Assembly: GCA_016219375.1 (NCBI GenBank)
Contig: JACRNC010000023.1
Coordinates: 186,001-250,000, forward strand
From: Burkholderiales bacterium
GTDB taxonomy: Bacteria > Pseudomonadota > Gammaproteobacteria > Burkholderiales > Burkholderiaceae_C
Direction of reading: 5' to 3'
DNA length: 64,000 nt
Made by a program: the position numbers and the translations under genes. Below, piece by piece: positions 6,758 through 16,700 of the stretch; within the stretch, counting starts at the first letter, position 1, and every line of letters starts with the position of its first letter. The notes under the pieces were generated by a model. It ran no database searches. It was not told the origin of the DNA and worked only from the letters and a program-made list of their open reading frames with translations.

Positions 6758-9490
6758 ATGCTCTTGCGACAGGCCCGCCGCGGCGGCTGGGCCGCCTGGC
6801 TGCAGGCCGTGCGCTGGTGGCGCCGGGTGCAGTGGGTGCTGGCCGCGCCGGCCACGCGGCTGCCGGCCTATCTGCTCAACGGCCTCAGCGTGGGCGCGGG
6901 GCTGGTGCTCATCGGTGCGGGCCTGAGCCTGCTGGCGGGCGTGCCGGCGGCGATGGCCGCTGCCGCCGGGGCTGCGGCCACCAGCGTGGCCGACACCGTG
7001 GTGCCGCGCCAGGCCAAGCTGGCGCAGATGCTGCCGGCCTGGGTGTCGAGCAGCCTGGTGGCGCTGGCGGTGCAGCTGGCCGCGCCCCACCCCTGGGCGC
7101 TGGCCGCGGTGGTGCTGGTGGTCACCTTTGCCAGCGTGCTGTGGCAGGCCTGGGGCAAGCGCGGCGGGCCGCAGACCTTCGTCATGGTGATGGCCCTGGT
7201 CTTCCAGATGGCCGCGCACGCGGGCTGGATGGGCGGGCATGACGGCTGGCCGCGCGCCGGCTGGGCGGTGGCCGGCAGCGGGCTGTTCGTGCTGTGGTCG
7301 CTGGCCAGCGCGCGGCTGCTGCAGCCGCGCTACCGGCGCCTGGCGGTGGTCGATGCCATCGACGCCGTGGCGGGCCTGCTGCGCGCCCAGGCGCGCTGGG
7401 CCGGCGCGCTGGGCCGGCTGGCCGGCTGCGATGACGACACGCCGCCTGCGCCGCGCGGCCCGGCGTGGCGGCGCTGGCCCGACTGGAGCCCCACGCTGCC
7501 CTGGCAGGAGCCCGGCCGTGATCCGGCGGCCGAGGCCGATGCCGCGCTGCTGGAGATCGTGCGCCGGCAGGCGGCGATGGCCGAGCCGCTGCAGCAGGCC
7601 CGCGACCTGGTCTACAGCGTGCGCGGCGACGGGCCGCTGCCGCGGCTGTCGGCCGTGCTCGTGCGCGTGATCGACATGCGCGACCAGGCCCTGGCCTGCC
7701 AGCTCGACCTCGACCTGCTGCCACGCAGCGCCGTGGGCTGCGCCGCGCTGCCGCATGCGCAGCGCCTGCTCGACCGCCTGGCCGATGACCTGGCCGATCT
7801 GGCCGGCGCCCTGCGCGACGGTAGCCTGTTGCCCCCCGCCCGCTCCATCGAGGCCGAGCTGCTGGCCATGCTGAGCACCGCCGAGGCGGCGGCCACGCGC
7901 GAGCTGCATGCCGGCGGGCTGTCCGGGATGCTGGGCCCGTCGCGGGCGCCGTGGCCGGCTGCCGCCCAGGCTGCGCCACGCCCGCTGGGGCTGTCGGGCC
8001 CTGCCGCCGCGGCCGGCCAGGCGCCGCTGGGCGCCTCGGACGCCCTGAGCCTGGTGCGCGGCGTGGCCAGCCGCGCCCGCCACGTCGCCCGCGCCCGCCA
8101 GCGCGTGGCGGCGGCCTGGTGCGCCGCGCCGGGTGAGGCGCAAGTGCCCGGCGTGGACCGCGCGGCGCTGCGCGGCTTCGTCTCGCCGGCCGACTGGCCG
8201 CTGGCCACGCTGCGCGGCCATCTGCGCTGGACCTCGCCCGTGCTGCGCCACGCCCTGCGCGCCACGCTGGCCATGGGCTGCGCTTATGCGCTGGCGCACG
8301 CGCTGCCCTGGGGCCAGCACAAGCACTGGCTGCTGCTGACCGTGGCTGCGGTGATGCGCGGCAACCTGGAGCAGACGCTGATGCGGCGCAATGCGCGCAT
8401 CGTCGGCACGCTGCTGGGCTGCATGGCCGCCTTCCTGCTGCTGGAGTTCACCACCGCGCCGGCGGTGGTCTTCGTGGCGATGGCGCTGGCGCTGAGCCTG
8501 GCCCATGCCTATGTGCTGGTGGACTACCGCGTCACCGCCGCGGCCGGCGCGGTGATGGCGCTGCTGCAGATCCACCTGCTGTCGCGCTACACCGGCGGGC
8601 TGGGCGCGGGGGTCGTGGTGGAGCGCGTGATTGATACCGTGCTCGGCGCGGGCCTGGCCTGGGCCTTCAGCTACGTGCTGCCGTCCTGGGAGCGCGAGCA
8701 GCTGCCGCGCCTGGTGCGCCGGCTGCTCAAGGCGCAGGCCGACTACGCGCGCCAGGTGCTGGTGTGGCAGCAGCCGGCCAGCGCCGAGCGCGGCTGGCGC
8801 GCCGCGCGGCGCGAGGTCTACGACGCGCTGTGGCTGCTGACGCAGACGCTGCAGCGCATGGCCCGCGAGCCGCAGGAGGTGCGCGCCGCGCTGCACGGGC
8901 TGGAGACGCTGCTGGTGCGCAGCTACCGGCTCATCACCCACCTGGCCGCGGCCCGCACCATGCTCACCGTGCGCGCCGACGAGCTGGACGCCGCCCGCGC
9001 CCAGGCCGCGCTGCGCGAGGCCGTGCAGGCCCTGGCGCGGCAGCTGGGCGCAGCCGCCCAGGGCGGCGAGGCGGCAGGTGCGCAGCCGGCATCGGCCGCG
9101 GGCCCGGCAACGGGCTCGGCAAGCAGCTCGACGACCCGGGCGGCGACGGCAGCGATGGCAGCGGCAACGATGAAGGCCGCCACGCCGGCGCCCACCTCGG
9201 CGGCGATGCCGGTGGCGACGCAGGGGGCCGCACAGGCGCCGACACAGGCGCCGACACAGGTGCCGACACAGGACACGACGACGGCGGCGACGCCGGCATC
9301 CCCGGCATCCTTCGCTGCCGCCGACGCCGCCCCCGGGCTGGACGACCTGCCCCGCGCCGCCGGCGGCGACCCCACGCCCTGGCTGCAGCGCCGCCTGGGC
9401 CTGGCCCGCCAGGAGGCCACCTTGCTCAGCCGCGCCGCCCAGGCGCTGCTGCGCGAGCTGGAGGCCCCGCCGCGGGCGGCACGGCGCTGA
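6758..9490 (+). CDS. FUSC/YccS-family inner-membrane transporter-like protein
   Basis: About 910 residues from ATG 6758 (MLLRQARRGGWAAW); GTG 6740 or earlier in-frame codons are possible. It has the two-halves layout of FUSC (fusaric-acid resistance-like/YccS) proteins. The first hydrophobic block (about residues 35-190, containing the VADTVVPRQAKLAQMLP stretch) is followed by a cytoplasmic region, then a second block (about 500-640) with LPWGQHKHWLLLTVAAVMRG and the family's ERVIDTVLGAGLAW motif. A cytoplasmic tail follows, with a low-complexity Ala/Thr/Pro stretch encoded by short tandem repeats. Members are thought to export aromatic acids or membrane-active compounds; the substrate here is unknown. 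Confidence 0.85.
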   Translation: MLLRQARRGGWAAWLQAVRWWRRVQWVLAAPATRLPAYLLNGLSVGAGLVLIGAGLSLLAGVPAAMAAAAGAAATSVADTVVPRQAKLAQMLPAWVSSSLVALAVQLAAPHPWALAAVVLVVTFASVLWQAWGKRGGPQTFVMVMALVFQMAAHAGWMGGHDGWPRAGWAVAGSGLFVLWSLASARLLQPRYRRLAVVDAIDAVAGLLRAQARWAGALGRLAGCDDDTPPAPRGPAWRRWPDWSPTLPWQEPGRDPAAEADAALLEIVRRQAAMAEPLQQARDLVYSVRGDGPLPRLSAVLVRVIDMRDQALACQLDLDLLPRSAVGCAALPHAQRLLDRLADDLADLAGALRDGSLLPPARSIEAELLAMLSTAEAAATRELHAGGLSGMLGPSRAPWPAAAQAAPRPLGLSGPAAAAGQAPLGASDALSLVRGVASRARHVARARQRVAAAWCAAPGEAQVPGVDRAALRGFVSPADWPLATLRGHLRWTSPVLRHALRATLAMGCAYALAHALPWGQHKHWLLLTVAAVMRGNLEQTLMRRNARIVGTLLGCMAAFLLLEFTTAPAVVFVAMALALSLAHAYVLVDYRVTAAAGAVMALLQIHLLSRYTGGLGAGVVVERVIDTVLGAGLAWAFSYVLPSWEREQLPRLVRRLLKAQADYARQVLVWQQPASAERGWRAARREVYDALWLLTQTLQRMAREPQEVRAALHGLETLLVRSYRLITHLAAARTMLTVRADELDAARAQAALREAVQALARQLGAAAQGGEAAGAQPASAAGPATGSASSSTTRAATAAMAAATMKAATPAPTSAAMPVATQGAAQAPTQAPTQVPTQDTTTAATPASPASFAAADAAPGLDDLPRAAGGDPTPWLQRRLGLARQEATLLSRAAQALLRELEAPPRAARR
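9232..9272 (+). repeat. 12-bp tandem repeat inside the FUSC gene
   Basis: Three consecutive copies of ACAGGCGCCGAC (the third with T for C) begin at 9232, 9244 and 9256, followed by a partial unit. They encode the in-frame repeat QAPTQAPTQVPTQ in the low-complexity tail of the FUSC protein, a site prone to length variation without frameshift. Confidence 0.9.
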
Positions 9491-9586
9491 GCCGCAGCGT
9501 GATATCCGCCCGCGTGCGGCCCCGGGATGCGGCGCGGCCGGACGGCGGCATTGCGCCGGATCAAACTGGGGGCAAAGGCGGTTTCC

Positions 9587-9592
9587 TAGAAT
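9587..9592 (+). promoter_or_regulatory. -10 box immediately before a start codon
   Basis: TAGAAT at 9587-9592 ends 7 bases before the ATG at 9600. Transcription from it would start at or next to the ATG, giving a leaderless mRNA. The -35 region is not recognisable, so this is a -10-only call. Confidence 0.5.
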
Positions 9593-9599
9593 CCGCCGC

Positions 9600-10148
9600 A
9601 TGCCCCGCTGGCTCAAGCTGCTGCTGACCTGGATGCTGGTGCTGGCCCTGCCGCTGCAGGCGCTGGCTGCGGCAGCCATGGTGCATTGCGGCGGCCACGC
9701 CGGCGCCGGCCACCATGCGGCGCCGGGGCATGTGCATGAAGGCGCCGCGTCCGCCCTGCCTGACCTGCCGCCCGCGGGGGCGCACGAGCCGCTCGCTGCC
9801 GGCGGCCCTGCCGCACATCACGGTGGCCACCATGCTGCTGCTCCTGCCGGTGACGGCGCGTCGCTGACGGCCGTGGCTTCTGCGTCGTCTGGGTCGCCGG
9901 GGTGGTTTTCGGCAACGTCGGCGGCCTCGGCCTCCCTGCCGCACTCCACCGACCCCGGCGCCCATCCTCACCAGGGCCTGCACGGCAAGTGCAGCGCCTG
10001 CGCGGCCTGCTGCGGCGGCGTCGCGCTGCCCTCGGCAGCGCTGGTCGTGGGCACCGTCACGCCTGCCGTGGTCTACAGCGTCGCCAGCCCGCCCGCGCCC
10101 GCGGGCCATGTGCCGGCAGGCGACGAGCGCCCACCCCGAAGCCTCTGA
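9600..10148 (+). CDS. Exported His/Cys-rich protein, DUF2946-like
   Basis: A 182-residue protein with a clear signal peptide (residues 1-24, hydrophobic core LLLTWMLVLALPLQALA). The mature part is rich in histidine (HHAAPGHVHE, HHGGHH) and has a cysteine cluster CSACAACC at residues 131-138, the pattern of DUF2946 proteins that accompany copper/heavy-metal efflux genes in betaproteobacteria. It probably binds metal in the periplasm. It is the first gene of the efflux operon and starts at ATG 9600 with no Shine-Dalgarno but a -10-like box directly upstream, suggesting a leaderless transcript. The family assignment is by resemblance. Confidence 0.7.
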   Translation: MPRWLKLLLTWMLVLALPLQALAAAAMVHCGGHAGAGHHAAPGHVHEGAASALPDLPPAGAHEPLAAGGPAAHHGGHHAAAPAGDGASLTAVASASSGSPGWFSATSAASASLPHSTDPGAHPHQGLHGKCSACAACCGGVALPSAALVVGTVTPAVVYSVASPPAPAGHVPAGDERPPRSL

Positions 10149-10319
10149 CCCTCTGACCCGCGCAGCGGGCTGGCCGGGCGTGCGTGCACGCCGGCCAGGC
10201 CGCCCGCGCGTTCCGCGCGGTGGCGCCCGCTGAGGCGGTGCCCCGCATGCCGTCAGACCGTTCGCGGTGCAGCAGCAGGCTGCCGCCGCGCCCAGGGGCC
10301 ACATGTCTTCACTCTCTCT

Positions 10320-11726
10320 TTGCCGGGACGGGCCTTCCGGCAGACCGCCGCCGCGCTTGCCACGCTGTCCGCATTTGCCGGGTTGGCCGCCTTGGCCGCG
10401 TTGACTGCGTTGGCGCCGGCCACCGCACGTGCCGGCGAGGCGCCGTTGCCCACCGCGGCCCGGACTGCGTCTGCGTCACCGCAGGCCGCCGTCGGGGCGG
10501 CTGCAACCGATGCCGCCGTCACCGCCCCCACCTGGGCCCAGGCCGTGGACCAGGCCTGGCAGCGCAGCCCCGGCGGGCGGGCCCAGGCAGCGCGGCGCGT
10601 GCAGCTGCAGGCCCGGCAGGACGAGGCGGGCGCCTGGCTGGCCGATACGCCGGCCGTCACGCTCAGCGATCGCAGCGACCGCTGGCAGGCCGACCACGGC
10701 CGGCGCGAGTGGGAAGCCGAGCTGGACCTGCCCCTGCGTCTGCCCGGCGTGCGCCGCGCCACGCAGGCGGCCGCCCAGGCTCAGGGCGATGCCGCGCAGG
10801 CGCGCTGGGCCGCCGATCGCCTGGCCCTGGCCGGCGAGGTGCGCGAAGCGGCCTGGGCCCTGCGCCTGGCCCTGGTGGACCACCAGGCCGCGGGCCTGCG
10901 CGCCGACGAGGCCCAGGCCCTGGCGCGCGACGTGGCTCGCCGCGTGGCCGCCGGTGACCTGGCCCGGCTGGATGGCCATCGCGCCGATGCCGCCGCGCAG
11001 CAGGCGCTGGCCGCCGTGGCCCGGGCCGAGGCCGCGCTGCTGCGCGCCCGCTCGGCCTACCAGGCGCTGACCGGCCAGAGCGATCCGCCAGCGGACGAGG
11101 AGCCGCTGCCCGATCCCGCGGCCGGCGTGCCCATCGTTCACCCGCTGCTGCAAGCCACCCGCCTGGCTGCCCGGCAGGCGCGGGCTGATCTGGCCCTGGC
11201 CGAGGCCGACAACGGTGGCTCGCCGGCACTGGTCGTCGGCCTGACGCGCGAGCGCGACGGCTTCAACGACCCCTCGGCCACGACCACCCGCATCGGCCTG
11301 CGCTGGCCGCTGGCCAGCGAGCTGCGCAACCGCCTGGGCACGACTGCCGCCCTGGCCGACCTGGCCCAGGCCGAGGGCGAAGCCGACGCGCTGCAGGCCC
11401 GCCTGGCCGCCGACGTGCAGGCGGCGCAGGCCGAACACGAGCAGGCCCGGCGCGTGCGGCAGCTGGCCCTCACCCAGGCCGCGCTGACACAGCAGGCCCA
11501 GGCGCTGGTTGCCCGCGCCTTCGAGCTGGGCGAGGCCGACCTGCCCACCCGGCTGCGCGCCGATGCCGAGCACCGGCAGGCCCTGCTGGACGCCCGCCGC
11601 GCCGAACTGGAAGCCGGCCTGACCTTGTCGCGCCTGCGCCAGGCGCTGGGGCTGCTGCCTGCGGGCCCCACCGACCTGGCCGGATCCGTGTCCACCGCGC
11701 CGATGCCGAGCGGAGCGTCGCAATGA
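10320..11726 (+). CDS. TolC-like outer-membrane component of metal efflux (CzcC type)
   Basis: About 468 residues. It has a signal peptide (about residues 1-38, ending ATARA) and two long alpha-helical coiled regions rich in Ala/Gln/Glu with family repeats (ARRVAAGDLARLDGHRADAA and ARAFELGEADLPTRLRAD), as in CzcC/CusC outer-membrane factors that form the channel of tripartite pumps. The only start that yields the signal peptide is TTG 10320. An ATG at 10303 with GGGG upstream is in a different frame, so a small indel at the 5' end is conceivable. Its stop overlaps the next start (ATGA). Confidence 0.85.
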   Translation: MPGRAFRQTAAALATLSAFAGLAALAALTALAPATARAGEAPLPTAARTASASPQAAVGAAATDAAVTAPTWAQAVDQAWQRSPGGRAQAARRVQLQARQDEAGAWLADTPAVTLSDRSDRWQADHGRREWEAELDLPLRLPGVRRATQAAAQAQGDAAQARWAADRLALAGEVREAAWALRLALVDHQAAGLRADEAQALARDVARRVAAGDLARLDGHRADAAAQQALAAVARAEAALLRARSAYQALTGQSDPPADEEPLPDPAAGVPIVHPLLQATRLAARQARADLALAEADNGGSPALVVGLTRERDGFNDPSATTTRIGLRWPLASELRNRLGTTAALADLAQAEGEADALQARLAADVQAAQAEHEQARRVRQLALTQAALTQQAQALVARAFELGEADLPTRLRADAEHRQALLDARRAELEAGLTLSRLRQALGLLPAGPTDLAGSVSTAPMPSGASQ

Positions 11727-12439
11727 ACAGGCTGCAAACGATGACCGATGCACGACCCCGCAGCGCCCGTGGCGGGCTCGGCCGGCGCCATGCGTTGGCG
11801 AATCTCCTGAACGCACGCGGCGCAAGCCAGCCAGGCAACACCGGCAACACCGGCAGGGCGGGCAAGCTCCTCGCTGCCGCCTTGCTCACGCTGCCGCTGC
11901 TCGTCGGCACCCGCGCCATCGCGGCGCCCGCCGGGCCTGCTGCGCCCGGCGCAGACGCGCGCATCGAGGCGCAGACCGAGAGCTTCGAGCTGCTGGTTCA
12001 GGCCCAAGGCCCGCGGCTGACGCTCTACCTGGACCGCTATGCCGACAACGTGCCGGTGACGGATGCGCGCATCGAGCTGGATGCCGGCGGCAGCAGCGTG
12101 GCGGTGAAGGCGCAGCCCGATGGCAGCTATGCCGCCGAACTGCCGGACGGCGCCCGCCGCACCACGCTGCCGCTGACGGTGGTCGTCACGGCCGGCGAGA
12201 CCAGCGACCTGCTGGCCCTGGAGCTGCCCGCCCAGCCCGCGGCCAGCGCCTCGGCTGCCGATGCGAATGCGGATGGCGCGCCCCCTGACCGGGACGTCAC
12301 CCCCGCCGCCGTGCTGCGCGGCCTGCTGGTGGCTGCAGGGCTGATCGCCCTGACCGCGTGGGCGCTGCGCGCCCTGGGCCGCCGCCGCCACACCCTCCAC
12401 GCCCACCGGCCGCCCGCGTCGGGAAAGGACCCGGCATGA
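11723..12439 (+). CDS. Membrane-anchored accessory protein of the efflux operon
   Basis: A 238-residue protein whose start overlaps the stop of the TolC-like gene (ATGA) and whose stop overlaps the start of the adaptor gene (ATGA), so it is an integral part of the operon. It has an N-terminal signal or membrane segment (about residues 46-68), a periplasmic domain of about 100 residues with a beta-sandwich-like pattern (ESFELLVQAQGPRLTLYLDR; DGSYAAELPDGAR) and a C-terminal membrane segment (about 198-215) followed by a His/Arg-rich tail. Similar genes are often found between czcC-like and czcB-like genes. No function is assigned. Confidence 0.7.
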   Translation: MNRLQTMTDARPRSARGGLGRRHALANLLNARGASQPGNTGNTGRAGKLLAAALLTLPLLVGTRAIAAPAGPAAPGADARIEAQTESFELLVQAQGPRLTLYLDRYADNVPVTDARIELDAGGSSVAVKAQPDGSYAAELPDGARRTTLPLTVVVTAGETSDLLALELPAQPAASASAADANADGAPPDRDVTPAAVLRGLLVAAGLIALTAWALRALGRRRHTLHAHRPPASGKDPA

Positions 12440-13716
12440 CGCCGCGTGCATCGCTGCTGCCCCGGCGCAAGCCGGGCTCCTGGTCTGCCCTGCTGAACAC
12501 GCTTGCCGTGCTGGCCGTGCTGGCCGCATGGGCCGCGCTGGGCACCCACCCCGCCCAAGCCCACGGGGGCCATGACCACGGCGGCGCTGCATCGGCTGCC
12601 GTGCCCACGGCCGCGCCGCGCGACAGCCGCGTGCCGCAGCGCCTGGCCGATGGCAGCCTCTTCGTGCCCAAGCCGGTGCAGCGCCAGCTGGGTGTGCGTA
12701 CCGTGCTGACCGAAGCGGGCGAGCATGCCGCCGTGCACGAGCTGATGGGCCGCGTGGTGGCCGACCCGGCCGCCGGCGGCGCGGTGCAGCCGCTGCAGGC
12801 GGGCCGGCTGGAGGCGGGGCCGCTGGGCTGGCCGGTGCCCGGGCAGCGCGTGCAGCGCGGCCAGGTGCTGGCGCGGCTGCAGCCCGCGCTCGGTGCCCAG
12901 GATCTGGCTGCCCAGCAGGCGCAGGTGGCCGAGCTGCGCGCCGGCCTGCCGCTCGCGCGCCAGCGGCTGGACCGGCTGCAGCAGCTGGAGGGCAGCGTGC
13001 CGGCCAAGGAGATCCAGGCCGCGCGTGCCGAGGTCGCTGCGCTCGACGGCCGGCTGCGGGCGCTGCAAGCCGGCCTGGCCGCGGTGGAGCTGCTGCGCGC
13101 GCCGGTCACCGGCGTGGTCAGCCGCGTGGCCGCCCGCGCCGGCGAGGTGGTCGAGCCGCGCCAGACGCTGTTCGAGGTGGTGGACCCGGCGCGGCTGCGC
13201 GTGGAGGCCCGGCTGGCCGACGTGGCCCAGGCGCGCGCCATCGGTGCCGACGCCACGGCGGTGATCCTGGCGCCCGGGTCTGCGGCGCCATCCACTGCGG
13301 GCGGGTCTGCCGCTGCCCCGGTTACGCCGGCATCCACGCCGTCCGCGCCGTCCGCAGCGGCCATCCCGCTGCGCCGCATCGGCGCCGGCCTGGCGCTGGA
13401 GGAGGGCACGCTGCCGCTGTGGTTCGCGGTGGCGTCCACCGCGGCCGATGCGCCGCCCCTGGCCGTGGGCCAGCCGGTGACGGTGCTCGCGCGCGGTGCG
13501 TCGCGGCAACGCGGCGTAGCCGTGCCGGCCTCGGCCGTGGTCAAGAGTGCAGCCAACCTCGACCAGGTCTTCATCCATCCCAGCGCCGAGCGCTTCACCC
13601 CGGTGGCTGTATCCGTGCAGCCGCTCGACGGCCGGCGCGTACTGGTCACCGCGGGCCTGGCCGCCGGCCAGCGCGTGGTGGTGCAGGGTGCTGCGCTGCT
13701 CAACCAGGTCAGGTGA
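12436..13716 (+). CDS. Periplasmic adaptor (membrane fusion protein) of RND efflux, CzcB/CusB type
   Basis: A 426-residue protein from ATG 12436, overlapping the previous stop. A signal/anchor segment (residues 18-42) is followed by a metal-ligand-like HGGHDHGG (43-50). Then come the split barrel-sandwich (lipoyl-like) halves GPLGWPVPGQRVQRGQVLARL and LRAPVTGVVSRVAARAGEVV around an alpha-helical hairpin (about 155-215), then beta-barrel and membrane-proximal domains ending in LVTAGLAAGQRVVVQGA. This protein joins the inner-membrane pump to the outer-membrane channel. An Ala/Pro/Ser insert (about residues 277-310) interrupts the beta-barrel domain. Confidence 0.9.
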   Translation: MTPRASLLPRRKPGSWSALLNTLAVLAVLAAWAALGTHPAQAHGGHDHGGAASAAVPTAAPRDSRVPQRLADGSLFVPKPVQRQLGVRTVLTEAGEHAAVHELMGRVVADPAAGGAVQPLQAGRLEAGPLGWPVPGQRVQRGQVLARLQPALGAQDLAAQQAQVAELRAGLPLARQRLDRLQQLEGSVPAKEIQAARAEVAALDGRLRALQAGLAAVELLRAPVTGVVSRVAARAGEVVEPRQTLFEVVDPARLRVEARLADVAQARAIGADATAVILAPGSAAPSTAGGSAAAPVTPASTPSAPSAAAIPLRRIGAGLALEEGTLPLWFAVASTAADAPPLAVGQPVTVLARGASRQRGVAVPASAVVKSAANLDQVFIHPSAERFTPVAVSVQPLDGRRVLVTAGLAAGQRVVVQGAALLNQVR

Positions 13717-13720
13717 GCCC

Positions 13721-16700
13721 GTGTTCTTCAATGCCTTGATCTCCGCCAGCCTGCGCCAGCGCGTGCTGGTGCTGGCCGCCGCGCTGCTGTTGCTGATCGC
13801 CGGCGGCTGGGCGCTGCAGCGCACCCCGGTGGACGTGTTCCCGGATCTGGACAAGCCCACCGTCACGCTGATGACCGAGGCCGGCGGCATGGCGCCGGAG
13901 GAGGTGGAGCAGCTCATCACCTTGCCGCTGGAGCAGGCCATGAGCGGCCTGCCCGGCGTGGCCAGCGTGCGCTCCACATCGGGCGTGGGGCTGTCGTTCG
14001 TCTACGTGCAGTTCGACTTTGGCGTGGACATCCACCGCGCCCGCCAGGGCGTGACCGAGCGGCTGGCCCTGGTGCGCGAGCGGCTGCCCGCCGAGGCGCA
14101 GCCGCAGATGGGGCCCATCAGCTCGATCATGGGCGAGATCTTGCTGATCGCCGTGCCGCTGGATGCCGCGCGCACCAGCCCGATGGCCGTGCGCGAGTGG
14201 GCCGACTTCGTCATGCGACCGCGGCTGCTGGCCATCCCCGGCATCGCGCAGGTCATCCCCATCGGCGGCGAGGTGCGGCAGTTCCAGGTGCAGCCCGATG
14301 CGCGGCTGATGGCCGAGCGCGGCATCACGCCCGAGCAGCTGCGCGCAGCCCTCCAGGGCTTTGCCGGCAACACGGCGGGCGGCTTCCTGGAGATCAACGG
14401 CCGCGAGCTGCTGATCCGCAACATCGCCACCGCCGGCGGCCTGCCCGCGCGGCTGGAGGCGCTGCGCAAGCTGCCGGTGGGCTGGGTGAGCCAGGCGGGC
14501 AACGGTGGCGACGCATCAGGCGGCCAGCCGGTGCTGCTCAGCCAGGTGGCCGACGTGCGCTTTGCTGCGGCCGTCAAGCGCGGCGATGCGGGCTACAACG
14601 GCCGCCCCGCCGTGATCCTGGGCGTGGCCAAGCAGCCGGGGGCCGACACCCTGGCCCTGACCCGCCAGGTGGAGGCGGCGCTGGCCGGGCTGTCCCGCGC
14701 CCGGCCCGCGGGCGTCGACGAGCCGCGTGTGACGGTGCGCCAGGCCAGCTTCATCGAGGCCTCCATCGGCAACCTGCAGGCCAAGCTGATGACGGCCGCG
14801 GTGGTGGTCATGCTGGTGCTCTACGCCTTCCTGGGCAATGCGCGCACGACGTTGATCTCGCTGACCGCCATCCCGCTGTCCTTCGTCATCGCCGGCGTGG
14901 TCTTCCACCTGCTGGGCCTGTCCATCAACACCATGACGCTCGGCGGCCTGGCCATTGCCATCGGCGAGCTGGTGGACGACGCCGTGGTGGACCTGGAGAA
15001 CATCCAGCGCCGGCTGCGCCTGAACCGCCAGGCCGCCCAGCCGCAGCCGGTGCTGGACGTGATCCTGCGCGCCTGCGTGGAGGTGCGCAGCGGCGTGGTG
15101 CTGGCCACGCTGATCATCGTGCTGGTCTTCGTGCCGCTGCTCTTCCTGCCCGGGCTGGAGGGGCGGCTGTTCGTGCCGCTGGGCGTGGCCTACATGACGG
15201 CCATCGCCGCCAGCCTGCTGGTGGCCACCACGGTGACGCCGGTGCTCGCGTACTACGTGTTGCCGGGCCTTGAGACAAGGAAACGCCGGGCCGCCCCAAG
15301 TTTCCGGGCTCCCCTCGGGGGGCGGGTGGGGCCAGGCCCCGCCCTTGGGGCTCACGCCTCCGACCATGCCGAGCCGCGTCTGGTGCGCCGCATCAAGGCC
15401 GGCTATGCGCGCGTGCTGAAGCGCGCGCTGGATCACGGTCACACCATCCTGGCTGCCGCCGCGGTGGCGGTGCTGCTGGCCGCGGCCAGCGTGCCCTTCA
15501 TGGCGCGCAGCTTCCTGCCGCCGTTCAACGAGGGCATGCTGACCGTCAGCCTGCGCCTGGCGCCCGGCACCACGCTGGGCGAGTCGGTACGGCTGGCGGC
15601 GCAGGCCGAGCGGCTGCTGCTGCAGGTCGATGGCGTGCAGGCCGTGGGCCGGCGCTCGGGCCGTGCCGAGCTCGATGAGCATGCCGAGGGCGTGCATGTG
15701 TCGGAGATCGACGTGGTGCTGGCCCCGCACGGCCGCGCGGTGGAGGCCATCACCGCCGACATCCGCCAGCAGTTGGCGCCGCTGCCGGCCAGCGTGGCCA
15801 TCGGCGCGCCGCTGGCCCACCGCATCGACCACATGCTCTCCGGCGTGTCGGCGCAGATCTCGGTCAAGGTCTTCGGCGACGACCTGGACGCCCTGCGCGG
15901 GCAGGCCGCGGCGCTGCGCGAGCGGCTGGCCGCCATCCCGGGCCTGGCCGACGTGAACGTGGAGCGGCAGACGCTGATCCCGCAGGTCAAGGTGCGCGTG
16001 GATGCCGACGCCGCGGCCCGCTACGGCATCGCCACCGGCGTGCTGCTGCAGGAGCTGCAGACCCTCATCGACGGCGAGCGCGTGGCCCAGGTGCTGGAGG
16101 GCAGCCGCCGCTTCGACGTGGTGCTGCGCCTGCCCGATGCCGCGCGCGGCCCGGATGCGCTGGCCGGCCTGGTGATCGACACGCCCGCCGGGCGCGTGCC
16201 GCTGCAGCAGCTGGCGCAGGTGGAGCTGGCCGACGGGCCCAACGAGATCCGCCGCGACGAGGGCAAGCGCCGCATCGTCATCAGCGCCGCCGCGCAGGGC
16301 CGCGCGCTGTCCGACGTGGTGGCCGACATCCGCGCCGTGCTGGCTGCAGAGCCGCTCGCAGCCGGCCAGTTCGCCAGCGTGGGCGGGCAGTTCCAGGCGC
16401 AGGAGCAGGCCAGCCGCCTGATCGCCGTGCTGGCCAGCGTGTCGGCCGCGCTGATCTTTGCCGTGCTCTACAGCCGATACCGCTCGCCGCGCCTGGCGCT
16501 GATGGTGATGGCCAGCATCCCGCTGGCCCTGGTCGGTGCGGTCGTTGGCCTGTGGCTCAGCGGGCAGCCGCTGTCCATCGCCGCGCTGATCGGCTTCATC
16601 ACGCTGGCGGGCATCGCCACGCGCAACGGCATCCTCAAGATCAGCCACTGCATCAACCTGTGCGCCTTCGAAGGCGAGACCTTCACGCGGCAGATGATCC

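Noticed and set aside
5255-9679. A 1474-codon minus-strand open frame over the DUF502 and FUSC genes
   Set aside because: Same cause: low-complexity Arg/Gln/His sequence, and well-supported plus-strand proteins occupy the region.
10303-10320. ATG at 10303 as the start of the TolC-like gene
   Set aside because: It is in a different frame and would give a Pro/Arg-rich peptide without a signal sequence; TTG 10320 gives a good signal peptide. A frameshift error cannot be excluded.
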